Shown here one piece after another: positions 42,282 to 48,771 of a stretch of 48,771 bases of DNA. Below the pieces are notes generated by a model. It was given only the letters and a program-made list of their open reading frames with translations, was not told where the DNA came from and did no database searches. The DNA is from Streptomyces sp. MBT65 (GTDB lineage Bacteria > Actinomycetota > Actinomycetes > Streptomycetales > Streptomycetaceae): assembly GCF_016612545.1 (NCBI RefSeq), contig NZ_JAENRY010000033.1:1-48771 (forward strand), written 5' to 3'. The position numbers were made by a program, and so were the translations under genes. The first letter of the stretch is position 1. Each line of letters begins with the position of its first letter.

Positions 42282-43925
42282 TCACACCGAGAACTCGCGT
42301 ATCACCGTGTTCCGGAACACCGCGCTGCCCCCGATCGTGAACAGCGCGAGCCGGGTGTCCAGCACGTACGGGAACACCTGGCTGGTGTGCACGTAGCGGC
42401 CGTCGTCGACGAACATCTCCACCGATGTGCGGTCGACCAGGATGCGCAGCTTCACCGTGCCGGCGGACGGGGCGAACGGTGTGTGGCTCTCCTGCCACTT
42501 GCCGGACGTGTCCGCGTTCACCGTGCCTCGTCGGTTGAGGAAGGCGTAGTCGGCGTAGATCCCGGCGTCGATGTGCCGGCCGCCGTCGGGTGAGCGCCTC
42601 AACTGGAGGCCCGCGCCGGTGAGTTGGGACCACGTGATCTCGGTCGTCACCTCGTAGGAGATACCGGTGTAGTCGAGCACCTTCGTGCCGTCCACGGTCA
42701 CGTCGCCCAGGTTCACGGTGCGGGAGACATGCGAGTCGAGGCCGGCGACGGGCTGGGAGGCGAGGTAGTAGGAGTTGTCGGACGCCTTCTTCAGGGTGAT
42801 CTCGCGGACGACGGAGTCGGTGCCGTTGAAGCCGTCGCAGTCGATGGTGGGGGTCGTGTTGGCGTAGTCCCAGTTGTTCACCCACCCGATCGCGTACCGG
42901 GCGGCCGCGTCCACCGCGCCGCTCGCGTTCCGCTTCTCGAAGGTGACGGCGGCGTACCAGTCCCAGCCGTGGTCGAGCCACTGCGGGTCACTCGTGTCAG
43001 CGGTGAACGCGCTGCCGTCGAAGGAACCCGTCCAGTAGGCGTACGTGTTGGGCAACCCGGATGCCTTTCCGTTGGCGCTCGCGCCCAGCACCCACTTCAC
43101 GGTGCCGTCGCCGGCGGTGATGCGGAACAGGTCGGGGCACTCCAGGACACCGATGCCGTCGTGGACGAAACCGCCCACGTACGTCCAGGACTTGAGGTCG
43201 TCGGAGTGGTAGAAGCCGATCTTGTCGTTCTCGGCGAGGGCCATCACCCAGCGGCCCCGGTCCTCGTCGCGGATCACCTTGGGGTCGCGGAAGTCGGCGA
43301 CGCCGGGGTTGGGCAGGACGGGGGCGGTCCCGTAGTTGGTGAAGGTGAGACCGCCGTCGGTCGAGTAGTACAGGAACTGCGCCTGCTGGTCGGCCCCGTC
43401 GCCGGGGGACATGGTGACGATGACGACGACCGCGCCCGCGCCGAACCCGGCCGTGTTGCCGGTGTCGACCACCGCGGAGCCCGACCAGAGATCGCCGTTG
43501 GACGTGGTGTCCTTGGGCGCGGCGACCCCGCGGTCGGTGAAGGAGACCAGGTCCGTGGTGGTGGCCAGGCGCCACGCGGTGCCGACGGCACCGGTGAAGT
43601 AGTCGGCGTTGTAGAGGTAGTAGTAGCGGTACTCGCCGTCGATCCAGACGGGCCGCTGCGGGTCGTTCTTCCACTGGTCGGGGACCGTGAAGTGGTACGC
43701 GGCGCGGTAACTCGCCCCGCTCACCGCGGACTTGGCGGCGCCCTCGGCCTTGGGCCGGTGCTTCGGGGCGGCCGCGGCCGTTCCGGCGGACAGCAGCGCG
43801 GCGGCCGTGCCCGCCGCCGATCCCGCGAACAGTGATCTCCTGGAGATCCCTGACGACGAGCCTGATGACGTCCCGGATGAAGTCCCTGATGAAATCCGTG
43901 ATGAAGTCCCCGATGTTCCGGGCAT
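42282..43925 (-). CDS. Tat-exported glycoside hydrolase family 32 enzyme (levanase/inulinase-like)
   Basis: A 547-aa secreted fructan hydrolase. A Ser/Gly/Thr repeat tract (residues 4-26) precedes a twin-arginine signal SRRSLFAGSAAGTAAALLSA with Arg29-Arg30 and cleavage near AAAAP. The GH32 five-bladed propeller has nucleophile Asp88 in QWKNDPQ, the transition-state Asp in FRDPKV and the acid/base Glu in LECPDLF; a beta-sandwich follows from about 400. It should release fructose or fructo-oligosaccharides from levan or inulin outside the cell for the divergent ABC importer. ATG 43925 is preceded by AGAGGA; the in-frame extension to 43991 runs through the operator and is rejected. Confidence 0.92.
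   Translation of the reverse strand: MPGTSGTSSRISSGTSSGTSSGSSSGISRRSLFAGSAAGTAAALLSAGTAAAAPKHRPKAEGAAKSAVSGASYRAAYHFTVPDQWKNDPQRPVWIDGEYRYYYLYNADYFTGAVGTAWRLATTTDLVSFTDRGVAAPKDTTSNGDLWSGSAVVDTGNTAGFGAGAVVVIVTMSPGDGADQQAQFLYYSTDGGLTFTNYGTAPVLPNPGVADFRDPKVIRDEDRGRWVMALAENDKIGFYHSDDLKSWTYVGGFVHDGIGVLECPDLFRITAGDGTVKWVLGASANGKASGLPNTYAYWTGSFDGSAFTADTSDPQWLDHGWDWYAAVTFEKRNASGAVDAAARYAIGWVNNWDYANTTPTIDCDGFNGTDSVVREITLKKASDNSYYLASQPVAGLDSHVSRTVNLGDVTVDGTKVLDYTGISYEVTTEITWSQLTGAGLQLRRSPDGGRHIDAGIYADYAFLNRRGTVNADTSGKWQESHTPFAPSAGTVKLRILVDRTSVEMFVDDGRYVHTSQVFPYVLDTRLALFTIGGSAVFRNTVIREFSV
43852..43911. repeat. Five tandem 12-bp units in the GH32 signal-peptide n-region
   Basis: Units start at 43852, 43864, 43876, 43888 and 43900, with the form GA(T/C)GA(A/C)(G/A)(T/A)(C/G)C(C/G)(T/G/C). 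Each unit encodes four residues, giving degenerate SSGT/SSGI/SSGS blocks upstream of the twin arginines. Length changes by slippage would stay in frame and only alter the n-region. Confidence 0.8.
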
Positions 43926-43963
43926 GACGCATCGTTCCTCTCGTGCGGCTCCTGCGAACGAGG

Positions 43964-43991
43964 ACTGTAGACCTAACTCGATAAAGGTCAA
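43964..43991 (-). promoter_or_regulatory. Promoter of the secreted GH32 gene
   Basis: On the minus strand TTGACC (43986-43991) and TACAGT (43964-43969) with a 16-bp spacer; predicted start of transcription about 32 nt before the ATG. The first operator repeat covers the -35 and spacer. Confidence 0.65.
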
Positions 43992-44013
43992 GGGGCCTAA
44001 CCCGATAAAGGTC
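43972..44013. promoter_or_regulatory. Two direct repeats, probable LacI-family operators
   Basis: CCTAACTCGATAAAGGTC (43972-43989) and CCTAACCCGATAAAGGTC (43996-44013), 17 of 18 bases identical, 24 bp apart, with a central CG as in LacI-family sites. The half-site CCTAAC recurs in the third site at 44077. The first copy overlaps the GH32 promoter. The regulator gene is not in the window. Confidence 0.65.
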
Positions 44014-44028
44014 GCGCGTTCACGACCC

Positions 44029-44058
44029 TTGACAGGCCTGCCGCCCGGTTCCCATCAT
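44029..44058 (+). promoter_or_regulatory. Promoter of the fructan ABC-importer operon
   Basis: A perfect -35 TTGACA (44029-44034) and CATCAT (44053-44058), 18 bp apart. The predicted transcript start is near 44065, just upstream of the third operator. Confidence 0.6.
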
Positions 44059-44076
44059 CTGGGCATCACCCCTGAA

Positions 44077-44090
44077 CTAACACGAGTTAG
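44077..44090. promoter_or_regulatory. Third LacI-like operator, near-perfect palindrome
   Basis: CTAACACGAGTTAG, a 14-bp inverted repeat around CG with one mismatched pair. It sits downstream of the predicted transcript start and 9 bp before the binding-protein ATG, a typical roadblock position for a repressor. Confidence 0.65.
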
Positions 44091-44098
44091 GCCCGTTG

Positions 44099-45508
44099 AT
44101 GACTGACTCGCACATCCCCCGCCGCACGCTGCTGCGGTACGGCGCGTACGGGGCCGGAGCAGCCGCCCTGGCCGGGACCGCCGCGAGCTGGGACCGGCTC
44201 ACGGGAGCCGACATCCCCGGCCGTGACGACGGCTCCCTCGTCGTCGCCACCCTCGGCGCCGCCTTCGACCCGGCCACCATCGACGCCCTCACCCGGGGCT
44301 TCCACCGGCTCCACCCCGACATCCCGCTGCGGGTGAACGCGGTGCAGGCCGTCGACTGGTCGGACTTCTTCGCGAAGATCCTCACCCAGATCGCCGCGGG
44401 CACCGCCCCCGACCTGGTGTATGTGGCCACCGAGGGCGTGCAGTTGTTCGCCCAGCGGCTCGGCGTGGCCCTGGACCACTGGGTGCGGCGGGACGCGGCG
44501 GAACTGCGCGAGTACTTCGCCGACGTCCACCCCTCGCTGGTGGAGTCGATGATGTACGAGGGGCACCTCTACCAACTCCCGATGGAGTTCAACGCCGCCG
44601 ACATGTACCTGAACAAGCAGGTGCTGAAGCGGGCGGGCGCCGGCTTCCCGGCGGCCGACTGGAGCCGCGACGACTTCACCGCGCTGCTGCGGGAGATGAA
44701 ACGCACCAGCGGGGCGCACTTCACGCCGTACTTCTGGACCAACCGGCTGTGGGGCGGCGTGGTCCCCTGGCTCTTCGCGAACGGCACGAACCTGCTGAAG
44801 GAGTCGAAGGCGCCCGGCGGTTCCTGGCTGTGGGACGGCTTCTACCCGGCCGCCGACCGACAGGGGCGCGGCGGTGGCTTCCGCTGGAGCACCCCGCAGG
44901 CCACCGCCGACCGGGTCGAGGAGGCGTACGACTATCTCGCCTCCCTCGTCCAGGAGGACCTGTGCACCCGGCCCGAGGGCGGCAACGGCAGCAATCTGGT
45001 CGGCGTGTTCTCCACCGGCCGCGTCGGCGTCACCCCGGCGGGCGGCTTCTGGGCGGGCGGCCTGCAACAGGCCGGCATGCGGGCCGACGGCTACGACGTG
45101 CAGTACTTCCCGCGCTGGCGCACCCAGCGCCACCAGTTCGGCGCGGCGGGCTACGCGCTGCTGCGCACCTCGAAGAAGCAGGAAGCCGCCTGGGAGTTCA
45201 TCAAGTACGCGGCCCGCAAGGACACCATGACCCGGCTGTTCCGGAGCAACCAGACGACCCCGGCCCGCCGTTCGATGCTGAACGCCGCACGCTACGCCGA
45301 GAGCGGCCCGGCCCACTGGCGGGTCTTCTACGACACCCTCGACAAGTTTCCCGACACCGGCCCGATCCCCGCGCCGCCGCAGGTCGCCGAGGTGACCGAC
45401 GTCCTGCTCAAGTACACCGGCACCGCGCTGGCCTCGCCGCGTGCGGTGGGCCCCGCGCTGCGCCGGATGCAGGGCGACCTGGAGCAGGCCATGGAGCGTG
45501 AGATATGA
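44099..45508 (+). CDS. ABC transporter sugar-binding protein, Tat-exported
   Basis: A 469-aa extracellular solute-binding protein of family 1 type. The N-terminus has a twin-arginine signal (PRRTLLRYGAYGAGAAALAG, Arg8-Arg9), but no lipobox cysteine follows, unlike most Streptomyces importer binding proteins. Mature-domain features include SLVVATLGAAFDPATIDALT, VDWSDFFAKILTQIAAGTAPDLVYVATEG and GRVGVTPAGGFWAGGL. Fructo-oligosaccharides or sucrose are the likely ligand given the two flanking GH32 genes. ATG 44099 is used; TTG 44096 in frame is the alternative. It overlaps the first permease gene by ATGA. Confidence 0.9.
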   Translation: MTDSHIPRRTLLRYGAYGAGAAALAGTAASWDRLTGADIPGRDDGSLVVATLGAAFDPATIDALTRGFHRLHPDIPLRVNAVQAVDWSDFFAKILTQIAAGTAPDLVYVATEGVQLFAQRLGVALDHWVRRDAAELREYFADVHPSLVESMMYEGHLYQLPMEFNAADMYLNKQVLKRAGAGFPAADWSRDDFTALLREMKRTSGAHFTPYFWTNRLWGGVVPWLFANGTNLLKESKAPGGSWLWDGFYPAADRQGRGGGFRWSTPQATADRVEEAYDYLASLVQEDLCTRPEGGNGSNLVGVFSTGRVGVTPAGGFWAGGLQQAGMRADGYDVQYFPRWRTQRHQFGAAGYALLRTSKKQEAAWEFIKYAARKDTMTRLFRSNQTTPARRSMLNAARYAESGPAHWRVFYDTLDKFPDTGPIPAPPQVAEVTDVLLKYTGTALASPRAVGPALRRMQGDLEQAMEREI

Positions 45509-46467
45509 CGAACACCCAGGTCCCCAACTCCCCGGTTCCGTCCCTCCGTTCGCGGCCCGCCACGCCACCCGCCGTCGTACGGCCGTCCGTCCGCGACCGC
45601 GGCTCCCGGCTGCTGGCCGGGCTGTTCCTGGCGCCCACGGTCGTCGGCATCGTCGTCTTCACGGTCGTGCCGATCATCGGGTCGATCGTGCTGAGCCTGT
45701 TCCACTGGAACGTGATCGACCCGCCCCGGTTCGCCGGCGGCGCCAACTACCGCACCACCTTCACGGATTCGACCGTCCTGGTCTCCTTCCGCAACACGCT
45801 CCTCTTCATGATTCTCGCGGTCACGCTGCAACTGCTGGTCGCGCTGTCGCTGGCACTCGCGCTGAACGCGCGGATGCCGGTGTGGCTGCGGTCGCTGTTC
45901 CGTTCGGCCTTCTTCTTCCCCCTGGTGCTGTCCGCCGCGTCCATCTCGGTGGTGATGAAGTACCTGTTCAACCAGGACTTCGGGGTGGTGAACTGGCTGA
46001 TCGGCCTGGTCGGCGTCGCCCCCGTGCCCTGGCTGACCTCCGAGCACGCGGCGATGGCCACGGTGGTCCTGGTCTACGTCTGGCAGCAGTTCGGTTTCTC
46101 GTTCCTGCTGTTCGTCGGGGGCCTGAACAACATCCCCAAGGAGATCCACGAGGCCGCCGCCCTCGACGGCGCGACCGGCCTGCGCAAGCACCTCGGGATC
46201 ACGCTGCCGCTCCTGTCGCCGACGCTGCTCGTCGCGTCGGTGGTCGGCATCATCAATGCCCTCCAGGTCTTCGAACAGCCCTACGTCCTCACCGACGGCG
46301 GGCCCGGCGACGCCACCCGCACCGTCGTGATGGTGATCTACGAGCGGGCCTTCGAGCAGCTCGACTTCGGCGAGGCATCCGCGGTGGGCACGCTGCTCTT
46401 CGCGCTGATCATGGCGGTCACCGCCCTCCAGTTCCGGCTCAGCCGGCGTTTCGTCCACTACCAGTGA
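45505..46467 (+). CDS. ABC transporter permease (MalF-type)
   Basis: A 320-aa inner-membrane permease with about six helices and a long N-terminal cytoplasmic tail. The EAA loop that docks the ATPase is EIHEAAALDGATGLRKHLGITLPLLSP. The segment FEQPYVLTDGGPGDATRT is typical of carbohydrate-importer MalF-type permeases. It overlaps the binding-protein gene (ATGA) and is followed 4 bp later by the second permease. No ATPase gene is in the operon; in Streptomyces sugar importers of this class share the MsiK ATPase encoded elsewhere. Confidence 0.95.
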   Translation: MTNTQVPNSPVPSLRSRPATPPAVVRPSVRDRGSRLLAGLFLAPTVVGIVVFTVVPIIGSIVLSLFHWNVIDPPRFAGGANYRTTFTDSTVLVSFRNTLLFMILAVTLQLLVALSLALALNARMPVWLRSLFRSAFFFPLVLSAASISVVMKYLFNQDFGVVNWLIGLVGVAPVPWLTSEHAAMATVVLVYVWQQFGFSFLLFVGGLNNIPKEIHEAAALDGATGLRKHLGITLPLLSPTLLVASVVGIINALQVFEQPYVLTDGGPGDATRTVVMVIYERAFEQLDFGEASAVGTLLFALIMAVTALQFRLSRRFVHYQ

Positions 46468-46471
46468 GCCG

Positions 46472-47362
46472 GTGAGCCGCATGAGCGCTGTGAGCCAAGC
46501 AACCCCGACCCTGAAAACGACCCCGACTCTGAACCGCGTACGTCACTCACTCGCCCCCTGGGCCCGGATCGCCACCCTGACCGTGTGCGCCCTGCTGACA
46601 CTCGGCCCGGTCATCTGGACCGTCTCCACCTCGCTGCGCACGCCGGCCCAGTCCTTCGACCTGCCTCCGCAGATCATCCCCACGCACCCGACGACCGCCG
46701 CCTACCGCGGGGTCTTCGATCAGATCGACGTGTGGCTGCTCGCCCTGAACTCCACGCTGGTGACGGCGTTGATCGCCGTCGGCCAGATGATCACGGCGGG
46801 CCTCGCCGGATACGCCTTCGCGCGCATGGAGTTCCGTTTCAAGAGGCCGCTCTTCGGCCTGGTCCTGGCGACCATGATGGTGCCGTTGCAGGTCACGATC
46901 GTGCCGGTGTTCCTGGTGCTGAAGTCGATGGGCCTCACCGACACGCTTCTCGGCCTGATCGTCCCGGCCTTCCCGACGGCCTTCGGCACGTTCCTGATGC
47001 GCCAGTACTTCCTCGGTATGCCCAAGGACCTGGGCGAGGCGGCCATGCTGGACGGTGCGGGGCCCTGGCGGATCTTCCGCTCGGTGTACGCGCCGCTGGC
47101 CGCGCCCGGCCTGGCGATCGTCGGCGTACTGGCCTTCAACTACCACTGGAACGAGTTCTTCCGCCCACTCATCCTGGAGACCTCCAGCCAGAACTACACG
47201 CTTCCGCTGGGTCTGGTCTCCCTCCAGGGCAACCTCGGCACCGGCTCGATCTCCGTCGTCCTCGCCGGTGTCGTGCTCTCGATGCTCCCCGCCCTCGCCG
47301 TGTTCGTCGTCGGCCAGCGCCCTCTGCGTGAGGGCATCACCTCGGCAGGAGTCAACCGTTGA
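46472..47362 (+). CDS. ABC transporter permease (MalG-type)
   Basis: A 296-aa permease with six helices. EAA loop: PKDLGEAAMLDGAGPWRIFRSVYAPLAAP. The characteristic MalG-type end segment is LPALAVFVVGQRPLREGITSAGV. It starts at GTG 46472, or possibly ATG 46481. Its stop overlaps the TTG start of the following GH32 gene. Together with the binding protein and MalF-type permease it makes a complete membrane part of a fructo-oligosaccharide importer. Confidence 0.95.
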   Translation: MSRMSAVSQATPTLKTTPTLNRVRHSLAPWARIATLTVCALLTLGPVIWTVSTSLRTPAQSFDLPPQIIPTHPTTAAYRGVFDQIDVWLLALNSTLVTALIAVGQMITAGLAGYAFARMEFRFKRPLFGLVLATMMVPLQVTIVPVFLVLKSMGLTDTLLGLIVPAFPTAFGTFLMRQYFLGMPKDLGEAAMLDGAGPWRIFRSVYAPLAAPGLAIVGVLAFNYHWNEFFRPLILETSSQNYTLPLGLVSLQGNLGTGSISVVLAGVVLSMLPALAVFVVGQRPLREGITSAGVNR

Positions 47363-48764
47363 GCCATGACCCCAACGCACCGCGTTTCAGGGTCCGTCCG
47401 CCCGCCGGCTGGATCAACGACCCCAATGGGCCGTTCCGTTGGCGGGACCGCTACCACCTCTTCTACCAGCACAACCCCGACGCACCGGTGCACGCGAACG
47501 TCCACTGGGGTCATGCCTCCAGCACCGACCTCGCGCACTGGGAGCACCATCCGATCGCGCTCACCCCGACGCCCGGCGGCCCCGACGAGGCGGGCTGCTG
47601 GTCGGGCTGCGTGACCGACGACGCGGGCACACCGACCGCCGTGTACACGGGAGTTGACCGTACCCACACCGGACTCGGCACCATCTGCCTGGCGCGGGCG
47701 GCCGACCCCGACGACGAGCGACTGACCGAGTGGAAGCCACTGCCGACCCCGGTGGTGGCCGGTCCGCCCCCCGGCCTGGACCCCCCGGCCTGGACGTGGT
47801 GATGTTCCGCGACCCGTTCGTCTTCCACCACGCGGACCGGCGCTGGGCCCTCGTCGGCGCCGGCCACGCCGACGGCACACCATCGGTCCTGCTCTACGAC
47901 TGCGACGACCTGACCGACTGGCGGTTCGCCGGTGTGCTGCTGGACGGCAACGACCCTGTGGCCGCGGCCGTGTTCGGCGACAAGTCGGTGGGCTGGGAGT
48001 GCCCGCACCTGTACCGGACGGCGGCCGGCGACCACGTACTCCTGGTGTCCCTGTGGGACGGAGACCCCTGCTCCACCGGATATTTGACGGGTCGTCTGGA
48101 GCCCGACAGCGAGGGCGAGTTGCGGTTCGTCACGCGCACCGGCGGCCGACTCGACCAGGGCCGGGACTTCTACGCCCCCGCCGTGCTCCAGGAGCCGGAC
48201 CGCGCACTGCTGTGGGGCTGGTCGTGGGAGCCCCGCGAGCAGGAGGAGCTGGACCGGGCCGGATGGGCGGGCGTACTCACGGCGCCCCGGGTGGTCGACG
48301 TCCACCCCGACGGTTCACTACGTGTGACCCCGGCCCCGGAACTCGAACTGCTGCGCCCGGCCGACCCGTTCGTCACGGCACCGGGCCGGGTCCCGCTTCC
48401 CTCCGCCTACGACCTGACGGTCACCGCCCGCGAACCGACCACGGTGAGCCTGCTCCGGGACGCGTCGGGCCGAGAGCTGACGGTCTGTGCGGACCCCGCC
48501 TCGGGAACCGTCGTCCTCGACCGCAGCGCCTGGCCCCGGACCGGCAGGGAAGGCTCCGCCCCGATCACCGTGCACGTGCCGAAGGGCCCGGAACTCGCGC
48601 TCCGCCTGCTCATCGACGGCTCGCTCCTCGAACTCTTCGTCACGGACCGGGCGATGATCACCGAGCGCGTCTACCGGCGTCCTGAGGACATCGCGGAGTT
48701 GGTCGTCGATGGGGCGGGGGCCCGGGTCATCGGGTGGGCGCTGGACCCGGGGAGTCGCGGCTGA
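47359..48764 (+). pseudogene. Cytoplasmic GH32 beta-fructosidase, frame broken by a 14-bp tandem duplication
   Basis: The gene starts at TTG 47359 (AGGAG upstream, overlapping the permease stop) and opens with the GH32 nucleophile motif WINDPNG (Asp21). Frame 1 stops at 47802 after 147 codons. The rest of the enzyme continues in another frame to 48764, with FRDPFVF, WECPHL (acid/base Glu) and a beta-sandwich (LLIDGSLLELFV). CCCCCCGGCCTGGA occurs twice in tandem at 47767-47794; deleting one copy joins PPPGLDVVMFRDPF in frame and gives 463 aa, a normal GH32 length. No signal peptide: it would cut imported fructo-oligosaccharides or sucrose. As written, the first product lacks two of three catalytic residues. 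An ATG at 47802 overlaps the premature stop. Confidence 0.88.
47767..47794 (+). repeat. Perfect 14-bp tandem duplication causing the frameshift
   Basis: Two exact copies of CCCCCCGGCCTGGA (47767-47780 and 47781-47794). 14 is not a multiple of three, so the second copy shifts the frame. Confidence 0.95.
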
Positions 48765-48771
48765 TCACGGG

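Noticed and set aside
1..48771. tRNA genes, rRNA genes, CRISPR arrays, insertion sequences
   Set aside because: No T-loop/acceptor pattern, spaced repeat array or transposase-like frame was recognised by eye; a tRNA or covariance-model scan was not possible here.

Overview
The window is chromosomal DNA of a Streptomyces-type actinomycete. The evidence is very high GC, many GTG/TTG starts, start-stop overlaps (ATGA, GTGA, TGATG), apparently leaderless genes, and marker genes: the septation protein SepH, the CutRS two-component system, an actinobacterial Fe-S-type ferrochelatase, a DasR box before ptsH, and a set of actinobacterial DUF families (DUF3071, DUF3093, DUF3159, DUF3710, DUF4193, DUF5998). 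No rRNA, tRNA, CRISPR array, insertion sequence or prophage was seen.

Layout. 1-6645: the 3' part of a CobW-type metal GTPase, a topoisomerase IV subunit A gene (minus), and two overlapping M16 peptidase genes that look like a catalytic/non-catalytic pair. 6646-9101: a ydaO-type (c-di-AMP) riboswitch ahead of a secreted M23 peptidase, a GntR/FadR-type regulator, and HPr under a DasR operator. 9291-14654: a GNAT/acyl-CoA-synthetase fusion (Pat-like lysine acetyltransferase), then DUF5998, an alkaline-phosphatase-superfamily enzyme and thymidine kinase. 14664-18329: DUF4352 and VOC proteins, a rhodanese sulfurtransferase, and sepH. 18330-24571: an intergenic stretch that could fold as RNA, a membrane protein whose 3' end overlaps an FAD-linked oxidase gene tail to tail, an MFS transporter, coproporphyrin ferrochelatase, an inositol-monophosphatase-family enzyme and a 57-aa protein.

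24986-30910: cutRS, DUF4193, an EcsC-like protein, DUF3093, a hotdog thioesterase, dUTPase and DUF3710. 31069-32250: a secreted alginate-lyase-family protein that looks like an accessory insertion. 32403-40703: a potassium block made of KdpD/KdpE without kdpFABC, an OB-fold protein, DUF3159, two TrkA-type subunits, a 31-aa membrane peptide, and a KimA-like APC transporter. 40802-42130: a TrmA/RlmD-type RNA methyltransferase.

42282-48764: a fructan-utilisation locus. A Tat-exported GH32 enzyme (minus) is divergent from an ABC importer (binding protein plus two permeases) and a second, cytoplasmic GH32 gene. LacI-like operator repeats sit on both divergent promoters. The second GH32 gene carries a perfect 14-bp tandem duplication that breaks its reading frame. 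Removing one copy restores a normal 463-aa enzyme, so the gene is either a recent pseudogene, a slippage-controlled on/off gene, or an assembly error.

The most unusual points are this reversible-looking frameshift, the 12-bp tandem repeats in the partner GH32 gene, a possible Shine-Dalgarno-masking mechanism in the riboswitch, GTGATC/GATCAC repeats on both sides of cutRS, and the unannotated-type 31-aa gene between the TrkA and KimA-like genes.
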